A DNA stretch of 64,000 bases from Sequoia sempervirens (GCA_007258455.2 VDFB02000001.1:17976162-18040161); one strand, 5' to 3'; numbered from the stretch's first letter, positions 37,226-48,434 are shown. Made by a program: numbers and translations. The notes: generated by a model not told the origin, from the letters alone.

Positions 37226-37669
37226 TCATTGAGTAGCTTTTTTTGTCTTACAAAAATAATATCCCAAACCATTTTTTGTCTCTTGTGTATTAGGTTCTAT
37301 AGGGACGTGACTACCTTGATCATTCATTCCACATCCTTTTCCAATATATCTCAATTGTTTCACAAGTTCATATGCATTCCCATAAAGTCTTTCCATTTCC
37401 TTCAGATTAGATGGATCTTGATAATCTATCTCATCAAAATTGGTTGTGTATGTTGTAGTTTCTTCCAAAGTAGAGGAGATAGATGCTTGAGAAAAAAATT
37501 ATAAATTCTGAGTTGACATCACAGTTGGTTGTTCTTGTGTTTCATCCTCTTTTCGTGTGATTATATTTGACCATGAAAGGTGTAAATTCTAAGGATCCCC
37601 GATCATCACCAAATAATTTCTAGACACTGATTCCTCATCTTGCTTTTCAATTTCAAGAGGTTATTTATT
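37226..37669 (-). pseudogene. Protease-RT linker, gypsy element
   Basis: The minus strand reads EIEKQDEESVSRNYLVMIGD (about 37660-37590) and then METTTYTTNFDEIDYQDP-like sequence to KNGLGYYFCK near 37240. It continues the frame interrupted by copy C. No catalytic motif is present; the sequence is polar and probably a linker. Confidence 0.6.
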
Positions 37670-37674
37670 GGATG

Positions 37675-38165
37675 TGTTGGATGCAAGGAACACTAAGAGG
37701 GGTGGTGAATCAGTGTTCAATAATTTTGATTTACAAATCAGATCTAAAAATCATCAACGATAATAATAGAGCTTTATATAACTTTAGCGACACATAACAT
37801 ATGAAGAAATGCAGTCACATCAATAATCACCATAAAACCAGATATTTTTTATGTGGAAACCCTATTAGGGGAAAAACCATGGTGGAGATTAATCCACAAA
37901 GTTTACTCTGTTAGAAGTAAAAATAAAAGAGGGGAATGCACTTGCACTTAGCCACACTACATAGAGCTCACTGCTCAAAGAAAGAGGCTCACTGCCTTAC
38001 AATTATAATATAGCTTACAACAAAATTTGAACTGAGAATATAGCATCTACAAATGCCTAGATTTAGTTCCACTGAAGTGCACAATCTGACTTTGGACCTT
38101 TTGCTCAAATTTGTTCTACTCTGCTCTATTCTCTAGCTGAAAAACCATTCAGTAGTACAATGAGA
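37675..38165 (-). repeat. 3' LTR of copy C (truncated)
   Basis: Matches 41325-41810 from TGTTGGATGCAAGGAAC to CAGTAGTACAA and then diverges. About half the LTR (the minus-strand U3 side) is missing with the adjoining internal end. Confidence 0.75.
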
Positions 38166-39588
38166 GCATTCTATGCAGTATGAACTTTTGCATGCTCAAT
38201 CTGTAAATCATAGACTTTCTTCTTCATATCTTCATTCTTATCCAAGAGCATACTGTAGTTTTGTCAAGTCTTAACAAGCTCACTTTCAATCTCTTCAAGA
38301 TTATCCTTGTACTTTCCTACCACATGAGACCACTTCAGACAATAGTTAAAGAATTTATTTACAGAATCAATACACTATCTCAGCTCACTCATTTTCTTCT
38401 TCAATCTAGAAAGAGACAATCTAAACTGCATTTTTAAATGAGAAATTATTTCTTCTTCCTTTCTAGGGGCACAAAATCCATAAATATATTGACACATTCA
38501 ATGAGTTCTTCTAAGAGAACATCCTACATACTTTCTAACTCAATATTGTTATCAATGAAGTACCTTGCCAAAGTGTTTTCAATAAAATCCTATTCATAAG
38601 ATGGACCATTCAGCCATATACTGGACATCTTTTGCATACCATCCACATCCTGGATGATTTGCATTATGTTTGTCTTAAACAGAGCATTTTCCTCATCACT
38701 GTCTTCAATAATTATTATTTTTGGTTCATCTAGTTTAAGTTAATATTTTGAAATACATTCTTCAAAAACTTCATCTTCTACATCCACAACCACTTGAATT
38801 TTCCCTTTGTCTCTAATCTTTACAGACTTGGGTACTGGAGGAGTGACACTAGTTGTATCCCTTTTTCTCTTTCGCTTTTTCTCTCCTTTTTCAGAAGCTG
38901 ATCCAACCTCAGTTATTTTTGCTAGAAAAGGAACAACACCTTCTCCAAACCTTTCTAATAACTTACTAAAGAAACTTTCATACACTTGTTCAAAATTTTC
39001 AAAAGAATTGAAATTATTGAATATTTGCTTACAAATCGGTATATTCTCTCTCCACACTACATTGTCCTTCAACGAAAAAATAGTTTAGAAAGTACATCAC
39101 AATACATATTGCTAGATTAATAAACCTGAATTGGTAGCCAATATCCTTCATTAGACTACATAGATCAAATTCCTTATTCTCAATTATCATTTTGTGGGTA
39201 ATATATGCAACACCTGCTAAGGTTGATCCTTCTTGATTTTTGAAATAATTTTTTATGAAACTTCATAAGCCACATACCTTGTTAAAGTGTCTTTAATCAT
39301 TGAAATTATTAGAGCCATCTAATCTCCCCTTATTCTAGTTAGGGCTTCGACCTCCACATTGCAAATCGACTTCTTCTTCAACACATCATCGACATTGCAT
39401 AAGCTAGTTAAATTTATGATCACATCCTTGCTAATTTGATATGGTTTATCCAAATTGAGAATATCACTATCTAATTTGTTCAGGAAAAACCGAATCACTT
39501 CTGCATTGACAAAATGAGGATAGTCATTCCATATATCCAAATTCTTGTGCTTTGATCCTTCAAGCCTTCTGACATTCGTGAGCGACAA
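38166..39588 (-). pseudogene. ORF X, copy C
   Basis: From ATG 39588, MSLTNVRRLEGSKHKNLDIW leads to LNLDKPYQISKDVIINLTSL, then a broken middle with FDLCSLMKDIGY and VMYFLN, then VVWRENIPICKQIF. A Lys/Arg-rich segment with a nuclear-signal-like KKRKRKRD (about 38873) and an acidic part to 38740 follow. The C-terminal ENTLARYFIDNNIELES aligns with copy B. The basic cluster could direct nuclear entry (inference). The protein remains unidentified. Confidence 0.6.
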
Positions 39589-40254
39589 AAAAATTATTCC
39601 ATCCCTAATATTTTGGCTACTACACTCATCTAAGGTTATGGTACCTTTTATTTACTTCATGTTTCATTCTGAATAGAGATGTATGGATTACAAAATTGAT
39701 GTGAAATCAATGATTAATAGGAATACCTTGATATTCACCACTAGAATCATTTTTCTCCCTTGAAATTTTGTAGAAAAGTACTCTCGAACTATTATCCTTC
39801 AATGCTTGGTACCAAAATAGGGTTCAAAATTCCCTTTTATAACTTTACTTTTTTCCGCAATAAATGTGTTGCCCTAGAAGTTCCAAATACACTCCAAATT
39901 TAGAGAACAAGATAAGAATTCAACTTTGGACCTATACCATTTCAACCAGTTCATCATATCATTGCAAATACTTCTAGTGACTGGTGACATCTAGAGATTT
40001 GATTCCAACAATACACAAGGGTGGGTCAATAAATTTTCATGAAAAATCCCCCCTAGGTCATTGACTTGATATCAATTGCTAGAGGAGCTACCAGATAGGG
40101 CTTTTGGTATAGCTTTATTTCCTTCATCTGTTTCACTTTTCTTCACCCATGTCTTCTTCATATAATATTTTATTTCTTCTATAGAAGATTTTTCTTTACC
40201 TTTATTTTCCTTCTATGAATTTATTCCTTGATACACTGGACCTCTTTTATTCAT

Positions 40255-41232
40255 GTTTCTATTTTGGAAAAATATTGCAACGTGATCAAGATTGCTACAA
40301 TTGAAACATACCAGAATTTTGTACCTATACCATCCATTCCACTAATTTCCTTCTAACCTGCATTGATTAGCAACATTTCAAAATCTTCCACAAGTATAGC
40401 ATTTAATGTTATTAGTACTGATAGTCATACTCATGCATTCTAAAGCCTTATGAAAAAACTTCTTGCATTTGAAGCATTGACTAGAGAATGATGGCTCGCT
40501 AGGGTTTATCTTTCTTCTACACTGAGAAGCCATATGTTCAAATTTATTACAAACAAAGAAATATCTATTAAATCTTTGAGCATTAGGTTGCATTACCAGA
40601 TGTCTTCTTCCTTTTTTCTTCTTTTTAGAATTCTTCTATTTAGATCCAGAACATTCTCCCTTCTCATATCCAAGATGTTGCTTATCATTTATATCCCTCT
40701 GACATTTGGTTATTTCTTCAAGCTTGGTAGAACTTATCTTGAACTATTCTTTGAATTAATTTGTAGTAGTAAGCTCATTTCCAAGAATAACTATCTATCT
40801 CTCAAGCTCCCGTTCATTGTTTTTGGATTGTTATAGTTCAATCTCCAACTAGATAAATCTATTGTTAATTCTACTACATTCTTCATACTTTTCTCTCAAG
40901 GACTAGGCCAAATTCTCCTCATTCTTCTTTCTTTGCTCAATCTCTTTAGTAAAATTCATTACCATAGATTCCATTTCAAGTCTTAGAGCTGCATTTTCCT
41001 TGGCTAGCTTTTCACATTCTCATGTAATTTATTTTAGAGTTTGTTTCAAATGGGAATCATCTGATCCTTTGTTTTCTTTGTATTTCAACTGATCACAAAG
41101 TTCCTTTCTCATATCGCTTGAGTAATTTATTTTGTCCTTAAGTGATTGAATGAGTTTTTCAGCATCTGTAAGATTTTCCCTAAGTTCCATGACCTCTACC
41201 TTAGATTGATCAAGATCATCAAGTTCCACCAT
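40255..41232 (-). pseudogene. Coiled-coil plus four CCHC knuckles, Gag-like ORF, copy C
   Basis: Minus strand from ATG 41232 encodes a charged, heptad-like MVELDDLDQSKVEVMELREN... segment, the counterpart of copy B's coiled coil. After broken sequence, four knuckles lie between 40560 and 40260: FVCNKFEHMASQC, CFKCKKFFHKALEC, CYTCGRF with a broken second half, and CFNCSNLDHVAIFF. Only the second keeps C-C-H-C spacing fully, with Gly changed to Phe. Confidence 0.65.
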
Positions 41233-41309
41233 TAGCTATTGTTGAATACCACCAGCATCCATTGTAATTTGAGATTCACCTCAAGTTGCTAAGCTTTAGA
41301 AGAGGAACC

Positions 41310-41324
41310 TACACTAATACCAAT
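41310..41324 (-). promoter_or_regulatory. Primer binding site, copy C
   Basis: Minus strand TTGGTATTAGTG immediately after the 5' LTR; a decayed TGGTATCAGAGC. It confirms orientation. Confidence 0.65.
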
Positions 41325-42379
41325 TTTTGGATGCAAGGAACACTAAGAGGGGGGATAAATCAACATTCAATAATTTTTATTTACAAATCAGATCTAAAAG
41401 CCATCAACAACAAAAATAGAGCTTTATATACCATTAGCAACACATAATAGATGAAAACATGTAGTCACATCAATAATCACCATTACACAAGATATTTTTA
41501 TGTGGAAACCCTATTAGGGAAAAAACCACTATGGAGATCAATCCACAAATTTTACTCCATTAAAAGTAAAAATAAAAGAGGGGAATGCACTTGAATTCAA
41601 GTGCATTTCCTAGAGCTCACTGCTCAAAGAAAGAGGCTCACTACCTTACAATTATAATACAGATTAAAAACAAATTTGAACTGAGAATATAACATCTACA
41701 AATTCCTAGATTCAGTTCCACTGAAGCAAACAATATGACTTTGGACCTTCTACTCAAATTTGTTCTACTCTGCTCTATTCTCCAGCTGAAAAACCTTTCA
41801 GTAGTACAACTGATATTTGATCAATCAACTGATCTACTATTTTTCACACACATACCACGTATACCACACATACACAAAGTTAATTTTTAATCTTCCTTAT
41901 ATATTTGCTAACCCAAAAATTCAATGCATGTCATCCTTTCAACAAAATATAATATTCTTTGCTTATATTGGCCATGTTAACCTAAAATCTTTAATTAAAA
42001 ATGAAGCATACCTTCATAATTCAGCTAGACTTATAGAAGGGACTCGCACCAAGGCTATAAACACAAGAGATAGAACAATAATTATTCCACATACAACTGT
42101 GATCCACCACATCAAGCTTGTTAGCCACAATGAAAAATAGATCATAAAACATGCCACCAAACCTCATAACTCGAGCTATGATTAATACAACACCACAAAA
42201 CTTCTTTAGTAGAATAGTGTATGAGCTAAGAAAAATTCCTTGGAGATCCACACTTCAAAATAGTGATTCGGTGAAGTAGTCATATCAGCATACCAATCAA
42301 ATTTCATGTTCTTTACTTTCTCTACTAGTAGAATAGAGAGACTTAGATTCTCTGCTAGTATAAGCACAGTTGATACTAT
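41325..42379 (-). repeat. 5' LTR of copy C
   Basis: 1055 bp, close to the 1057 and 1083 bp of A and B. It shares GTGGAAACCCTATTAGGG and GAGCTCACTGCTCAAAG with the truncated partner. Confidence 0.72.
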
Positions 42380-42384
42380 GGATC

Positions 42385-42900
42385 AAACTATAGACTCAAT
42401 TTTCCATCAATGGAAACACAAGTAGCCAAAGTCAACCTCATCAAAGCCATATTCCAACAAGATGTTGGAATTAATGTATTCAAAGGACTAGTAGTTCTTC
42501 TTTCAAGGTGTAAGCAAATTTCAAACTTGGTGTCTATTTCAACTTGATAAATGTTGTTGTTATAGAAATATTTCATTATATGATGAAGGGTTGAAGGGAC
42601 TACATTCATCTCATGAATCCATGTTCTACCTAAAACAATATTATATGAAATATCATAAGGCATAACATAGATAGAATTTTTCATAGTAGTCACACCAACG
42701 GTAATAGGAAAAGTAATTACATTGAGCTGTTGCTTTGTTGTATTGTCAAATCCTCCAATGGATAAGGAATTAGGTTTTATTTGTGACTTTTCAACATGAA
42801 ATCGATCAAGGAGATTCACACTACACACATTAAGGGTAGAACCATTATCAATGAGGGTCCTTTTGATACATATTCAATTAAATAAAGGCTTCATTTTTTT
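42385..42900 (-). pseudogene. Retropepsin-like protease, gypsy element
   Basis: The minus strand reads RTLIDNGSTLNVCSVNLLDRF. The aspartic protease active site D-[NTS]-G-S lies at 42838-42849. SLSIGGFDNTTKQ, FPITVGV, YDISYNIVLGRTWIHEM then match plant retroelement proteases through the second hydrophobic-Gly (VLGR) motif. It would cleave the Gag-Pol polyprotein. The active-site Asp is kept, but a stop or frameshift separates it from gag, and copy C cuts it from RT. Confidence 0.8.
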
Positions 42901-43920
42901 TCACAACTCTGAAGGAGGGAGCTCATGTTGATGGAAAGTAATGTCTAGATTAACTTTATCCATTCCTTGTATGAGAGTTGCCACATCATTTGGAGTTGTA
43001 CCAAGAGGAACAACTATGTTTTGTAATTCCATTTGAAGGATAGTGTGATAATTTGGTGAATTTTGAAGTAAAACCAAAAGGGAAATCTTTGCAGGAGTAT
43101 TCTTGAGTTGTTCAACAAGATCGTACTCTTTTGTGTGTGAAGAAAAATGAGGAGCAATAGGTGCATTAGGTAAAGGTAAAGTGGGTGGGCTTGGTTGCAA
43201 TGGTTGCAGATTGTTTTGGGTATTATATGTATGAGGAATAGTAGTATTACTTGATTGCTACAACACATCAGTTTTAGGTGGGTAAAGAGTAAACTCTAGT
43301 CTATTGGAAGCATGAAGTTTAAGTGAGGGTGAGTAAAGAATGATTTGAGGTTGAATCACATTAACGTACTTAGTTTTAGGTTGTTCACAACAAACCTTAG
43401 TGAATGACTTAGGTGAGATGAAGTGTTGAAGGGATTCATCTAGCATATCAAAGTCATTATGACTAAAAGGTTTCAAAGGTATGTTATCATCAATCAGTGT
43501 AGGTTTATCATGGCAATATTTAGAGACATTAGTCTTCTTTGTTGTAGGTTGTTCACAACAAACCTTAGTGGATGAAGTGGCTAAGATGAAGTCCTAGAGG
43601 GATTCATCTAACATATCAAATTCATCACCACTAAAAGGTTTGGGAGTGAAGTTGTCTATAATTGGTTTAGGCTTCTCATGGCAAGCCTTAGAGCATGACG
43701 TGAGTGAGAAGTTTTGAAGGCCTTCATATAACTTGTCTACATCATCACTACTAAGAGGCTTGGATGAGATGGTGTTTCTAAATTGAATCATTTGTTTGAA
43801 GGGTTGGCTTGATGTTTGCGGTGTTTTTCTTTTATTGACTAACGACTCTAATTTAAAAGAACTAGGAACTAACACTGAAAATGAAAGTTGCAAAAATCTA
43901 ATACTATCCATAAATTCCAT
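42901..43920 (-). pseudogene. Gag N-terminal region with about 50-residue tandem repeats, gypsy element
   Basis: Start ATG 43920 (MEFMDSIRFLQLSFSV...). Three repeats follow, with units like KPLSSDDVDKLYEGLQNF, KPFSGDEFDMLDESL and KPFSHNDFDMLDESLQHF, each followed by a ...K.CHEKPKP or VCCEQPKTK tail. The array ends at FTLYPPKTDVL. Then comes a Pro-rich stretch (PSPPTLPLPNAPIAPHF) and KISLLVLLQNSPNYHTILQ, shared with 51470-51640. Several stops are present. Structural Gag role by position; no zinc knuckle is seen here. Confidence 0.68.
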
Positions 43921-44061
43921 GAAAGGAAATGATGCTTATGCAAATAAAATAAATATAAGAGAGAATAACTAAACTGAAATGGAAAAGGAACAGTGGCAAA
44001 TAGAAAAGTGTAAAATAGTAAATTGAATTCTAAAAACAATGATGCAAAAAGTGCAATAAGA

Positions 44062-44090
44062 GCGATTCGCCCAAGGTGGCGAATGAGTCT
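44062..44090. repeat. Inverted-repeat motif in the gag leader
   Basis: GCGATTCGCCC, then AAGG, then TGGCGAATGAGTC: core ATTCGCC/GGCGAAT pairs perfectly. It lies between the LTR end (44358) and the gag ATG (43920), 142-170 nt upstream of the start codon on the coding (minus) strand. Confidence 0.7.
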
Positions 44091-44720
44091 TAGGAGGGTG
44101 TTTTTTAAGTTTTTTTTTTTTTTTTTTTACTTTTTTCAATGTGTTTAGGTCTATACAATTTAGAGAAACACTAGAAATGTAGAATTTTGTAATCAAGTGA
44201 AATTCAATAATGACCTCTAAATGATAGTTTCACTAATGCAATTTTGGTAAGCCCTGCGATGAAAAAACAATGTAAAAGCCAATGCAATTGAGTCCTAGGA
44301 TTCAAATGCAAATGTGAATTAGAAAGATGTAAGTTTTAATATGCAGGTTCACCAAAATGAACAAACAATTTTTGGGTTTTTTATGACTCTCTTACTAAAT
44401 TAGGGTTTTTCACCTAAAGGAGAGAGATACACCCAAAAATGTAGGTGGTTCACTCAAAATAATGTATGTATGATGAAATTATGCCTAAATTCAATGTCCT
44501 AAATGTATCAAAATGATAAAATTGATTGATTATCTTTACAAAACTAATGAAATATGAAGTGTTTGAAAACATAGTGTTGTTTACAAAATACTTAAAAATA
44601 TGAACAAAACTGTAAATAGAACCAAACAAAAAGCTATAACTCAGAATGTGTACACATGTAAGCCTGATGAAGACTGGAAACTATTGTGAAAATTTGGAAA
44701 TTTTGACTTTTTAATTGATT

Positions 44721-44754
44721 GGGACTCATTCGCCACCTTGGGCGAATCAGTCCC
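44721..44754. repeat. Inverted-repeat motif, TTCGCC/GGCGAA subtype
   Basis: Arms GGGACTCATTCGCC and GGCGAATCAGTCCC, 13 of 14 positions paired, around ACCTTG. This is probably closest to the ancestral form because it keeps the CpGs. Confidence 0.82.
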
Positions 44755-45675
44755 AAGTCAAGATTTATGCTTAGAAACTGGTTTCTATCAAATGGGTACT
44801 AGAATCTCCATTCGACTCTAATATGTACCTCCAGTGGGACTCATTCTCCATCCATGGTGAATTAGTCCTTTTTCAATTTTCTACAAACTCAAGTTTTAGA
44901 CTTGTATCTTGACACCTGCACTGCACTCCTTGATAGAAACCTAGATCTGAATCTCTGAAAAATACCTCCAAAACAGCTTAAAATTAGTTTTCTAATGGGG
45001 GTTTTCCTTGGTCAAACCCCTAATTGGGTAATGAAACCTTGAATGGATAAAAATCTACATAAAACCCTAGCCTTAAGTGTGTCTAAGACTAGGAAAATCT
45101 AAAGTAAGACAAAACCCTATTCTAAAGTGCTAGAATAAGTTGAAAAAATTTGATTTGAATGGTGCAAGACTTCAATCCTAGAAACCCTACAACATCTCAA
45201 TAAAATTTAAATGACACGAAAAATGTAATGCAAACCTTAAATTTGAATATAGAGAGAAAATGGAAGATGGAATCACTTTGAAACCAAGTCATAAGGTGTG
45301 ATTTGATGGCTAGTTTCATTTCCTCAACCAAAATTTTTCCATGATTCTCCATAGGAATCCATGACCAACCATTTGTAATGTGAGATCTTGAATAAAAAGT
45401 GAGTTTGAAGACCTAAAAAAACCCTAGTTTGCTGCCCTAAAGCTTCAACTTTATTGTAGAAATGCTAATGAAACTTCTTGTGGAAGACTCTTGATACTTG
45501 ACTTTTGAATTTTCTTTGTAAAAATTACTAAGAGATGTGAAAAATGACCTAAAATGTGTATTTATAGGCACTAATACCTAATTTTCCCATTGTTTAGACC
45601 TAAGAGGCCGACATCAAGTAAAAATTTAAATTGAATTGGTGAAATTCCCACTTCAAATTGAATTTTTCTCCAAAA

Positions 45676-45750
45676 GGGACTCATTCACCACCCTTGGTGA
45701 ATGGGTCCCACCAAAGGGGACTCATTTTCCCAAGGTGGCGAATGGGTCCC
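45676..45750. repeat. Tandem pair of inverted-repeat motifs
   Basis: 45676-45709 (arms GGGACTCATTCACCA / TGGTGAATGGGTCCC) and 45717-45750 (GGGACTCATTTTCCC / GGCGAATGGGTCCC, one arm decayed). Counterpart of 16732-16806. Confidence 0.78.
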
Positions 45751-45978
45751 ACTAGTGGTTTTTGGAGACGATTTTTTAGGATATGAATGAATTAAGTGTT
45801 GTTTATCAGGATTTATATGATTTTTAAGTGAAGTGGGCTTCTAGATCAAAAATAATTAGTCTTATGGGCCTATAAATACAATTCTGAAGAATGATTAATG
45901 CAAGGGTACTCAGAAGTAGGTCCAAATTAAGCATGAAATTGTCTATTTTCTCAAGAGTGTCCAATTTTCTATGCCATG

Positions 45979-47837
45979 GTTGATAAGTTCCTTAGTTTTA
46001 GACCCCATACCAATAAGTATAGTAGATGGATTGAATCATCTTAGAAACTAAAAATTAGTCTTTCTATCAATGTTATGTCTAATGGCCTCTTCCTATTTAT
46101 CTTTAAAATCTATGAAGATTTTTTCAAAATTCTCACAAGATGACTATGGCTATTTGATTAAAAAATTAAAAGGTGTCTTTCATTATGTAAATTAAAATTG
46201 AGTTTCAACCCTTTGGTTGATCTTGGTGTATCTACCCCAACCTGGGTCCATTTATTGGGTTTTCCTCTTGAATTTAGGAACCCTAAGGTTTTCCAAGTGA
46301 TAGATAGTTCTTTTTGCCAATTACTTTCTATTGATAAAGTAATGTTACAAAAGTTGAGACTTGTCTTTTCCTATATTTTTGTGAATGTGGAAGTTAAAAA
46401 ATATTTACCTTCATTTGTATCCCTTAGACATTGCTTTGGAGTGTGTAACAAACTCATTGAATATGAGAAGCCTCTTTTGGTAGTCCTTCAATAAGTTTGG
46501 TCACCTTAGTTAGGCATGGTAAGAACCCCAATTCTCTATTGTGCTCTACTACAAAGGTTGTCCCAAACTCTGAGTTGGCATTGGATGCCTCTCCTTCTAG
46601 TTTGTAGGTTTATGCTTCACCTCCCTCTCTTTCTATTAAACCCCCATGGTTGTCAATGATCATGTTAAGGATCCCTTGTCAATGGATTTGTCTTCCCCTT
46701 TTGAAGCACTCAAGCCTCCAGACCCCTACTCTTTGGAAGAAAAACCATTTTCTACCCATCTTGAAAAAAATTCCACTCCCCCAATGGTGGCTCCTTTCCT
46801 CTCGACCCATGCTATTTGGAGATTTTCCCCCTAATGCTAATCATGGGGAAATAAAAATAGATCTAATGGAAACCCTAGAATGTAGAATGATAATTCTTCT
46901 AAATATAGTGTTTTAGGTCTCTTTGATAGGATACATTCCTTCCCTAATGAGTTCTATGAATCCTTGGCTCTATTGGGTTTTGGTGAAAAATACCTCCCCT
47001 CTCTATGTATTTCCTCTTTAGAGGGTTTGGTGGAGCATTGGAAACATGTTCATGGAAAAAAATAAGAAGAAAGTGGATGTAGGTAGTGAAATAAAGTTTG
47101 GTAGTCCTTCACAAAAGGATTCTAGAACTAAAGAGGTTGCTTGAGATATCACCTTGGGGAAACATAAAACCATGGATGGTCTTTTCAACCAGAATAAATA
47201 GAAGAAGTGATGTATTAGGGGTCTCCCACTTTTGTTAGTGATAGTTTGTCACTAAAACTTTTGTTTGAATCTATGACAATCCTTTCTTGAAATATTAGGG
47301 GTTAAAAGAACCCATTAAATTACCATCTTGTCAAATTTTGTATCATTACTCATAAAATTGATATTCTTCTCCTCCAAGAAACCAAGATGCAACAATCCAC
47401 ATTTTATTAGAACATGAAAAATATCTGGTTGTCAGCTAACTATGTGTCTCATGATGTTGATGGAGCCTAGAAAGAGGTATTGCTACTATTTGTAACCCCT
47501 TTAGGTTCAAAGGATCCAAAGGAAATTTCTCCAAAAATTTCCTTGTCACTTAGATAGAAGACTTGAATTCTTCATGGAATCTTGTTAGTATCTACACTCT
47601 GAATTCCAAAGCAGTAAGAGCTACCCTTTAGAATTTCATTTTTCTTCTCTAATTTCAGGTAGTGAGGGATATTTTTGGATGTTGGGGGATTTCAATACTC
47701 TATTATATCTATCAAAGAAGCTTGGGGTGTTTTTGGACTTTTCAGACAACATGATGGATCTGATGGATTCCTTTCAGATCATGGTCTTCTTGATATTGAC
47801 CTTAGGAGGTCTTTAGTCACTTAGTCTAATAGATAGT
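45979..47837 (+). pseudogene. LINE fragment: DUF4283-like ORF1 and start of endonuclease
   Basis: The frame resumes from 15431 and continues SFRPHTNKYSRWIES...; then STPTWVHLLGFPLEFRNPKVF (46228-46293) matches the T.VWVRL.GLPLEFW segment of DUF4283 proteins in plant LINEs. From 47275, NIRG, DILLLQETKMQ and later GDFNTLLYLSKK match an APE-type LINE endonuclease; the Glu of LQETK and the GDFN motif are seen. RT is absent because another LTR element begins at 47838. Many stops and frameshifts. Confidence 0.75.
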
Positions 47838-47883
47838 TGTGGAAATAGAAAAAGTATCCCTTTTATTTTGGGAATGATTAACA

Positions 47884-48205
47884 TTAAAATGAACTTAATT
47901 TCACCTTGATCTAGTGTTGTGATGTGTTTTAAACATTCACATTAGCTTTTAGGCCCTTTTTAAGTTAAATAAACCTAACTTTTCCTTAATTTAGTGTTGT
48001 AGAGTGTATTCATTTACACCTTCACATTAAATTTGGGACCCTTGTAAAATAAATGGACCTAATGTTTCCTTTATCTAGTGTTGTAGTGTGTTTTACACAT
48101 TCAAATTGGATTTAGACCCCTTTTAAGCTAAATTGACATAATTTTACCTTAATTTAGTGTTGTAAACTATATTTATTTAGACCTTCACATTGAGTTTTTG
48201 GATCA
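47884..48205. repeat. Tandem repeat, four units of about 81 bp
   Basis: Four units centred on TAGTGTTGT, at about 47914, 47993, 48078 and 48157. Units 1 and 3 share ATCTAGTGTTG plus ACATTCA; units 2 and 4 share CCTTAATTTAGTGTTGTA plus ACCTTCACA, so the higher-order period is about 162 bp. It lies in the U3 part of the LTR. Element 1 LTRs have only one related unit. Confidence 0.72.
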
Positions 48206-48358
48206 CTTGCATTTATGACATTCATATCATCATTAATAGGCCCCTAAGACCCTATATTATGCATACAGAGGCATAGTTCAAGCAAAATCTCAACAAGATC
48301 AATAAATAGACTTAATTTTCCAACTCCCCAACATTTCCTCTACCTGAAAAAGCTTGGT

Positions 48359-48434
48359 GGGACTGATACACCACCTTGGGTGTATGAGTCCCATCTAGAA
48401 GGGGCCTATACACTTCTAGTGGTGTATGAGTCCC
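48359..48434. repeat. Tandem pair of inverted-repeat motifs, ATACACC/GGTGTAT subtype
   Basis: 48359-48392 has arms GGGACTGATACACC and GGTGTATGAGTCCC (13 of 14 paired); 48403-48434 is CCTATACACTTCTAG then TGGTGTATGAGTCCC. Both arms differ from the TTCGCC subtype in a matched way. Confidence 0.8.

Larger units (their letters stand above)
37675..42379 (-). mobile_element. Non-autonomous LTR element, copy C
   Basis: Minus-strand element of 4.7 kb: 5' LTR 42379-41325, primer site, coiled-coil/CCHC ORF, ORF X, and a truncated 3' LTR. Flanks GGATG (37670-37674) and GGATC (42380-42384) make a one-mismatch target duplication, and the host gypsy frame resumes when the element is removed (...WKIESI to PLEIEKQDEES). 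The right terminus reads ...ACTAT where CA is expected, so that end is less certain. No pol. Confidence 0.78.
15432..45978 (-). mobile_element. Ty3/gypsy LTR retrotransposon with antisense PMD gene, carrying three nested insertions
   Basis: LTRs at 15432-17032 and 44358-45978 are colinear and about 11% different by eye in the first 350 bp. On the minus strand the order is 5' LTR, leader, gag, protease, RT, RNase H, integrase, long 3' region with an antisense PMD gene, purine tract, 3' LTR. The RT-RNase H-integrase order places it in Ty3/gypsy, and the second-type RNase H and absence of a visible chromodomain suggest a Tat-like lineage (inference). Three insertions total about 17 kb, leaving a core of about 13.6 kb. 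The target duplication GTTGG/GTTGA has one mismatch, but the LINE frame resumes across it, which supports the ends. Confidence 0.85.
44358..45978 (-). repeat. 5' LTR of the large gypsy element
   Basis: 1621 bp. It starts (plus strand) TGAACAAACAATTTTTGGG after the primer-site-like TGCAGGTTCACCAAAA (44342-44357), and ends before GTTGA, the LINE target duplication. Contains motif copies at 44721-44754, 44836-44869 and 45676-45750. Confidence 0.85.

Noticed and set aside
42461..42465. GATGT as right-hand target duplication of copy C
   Set aside because: It would place the LTR end inside protease-flanking coding sequence and make the LTR longer than its relatives; GGATG/GGATC at 42380 keeps the host frame and gives 1055 bp.
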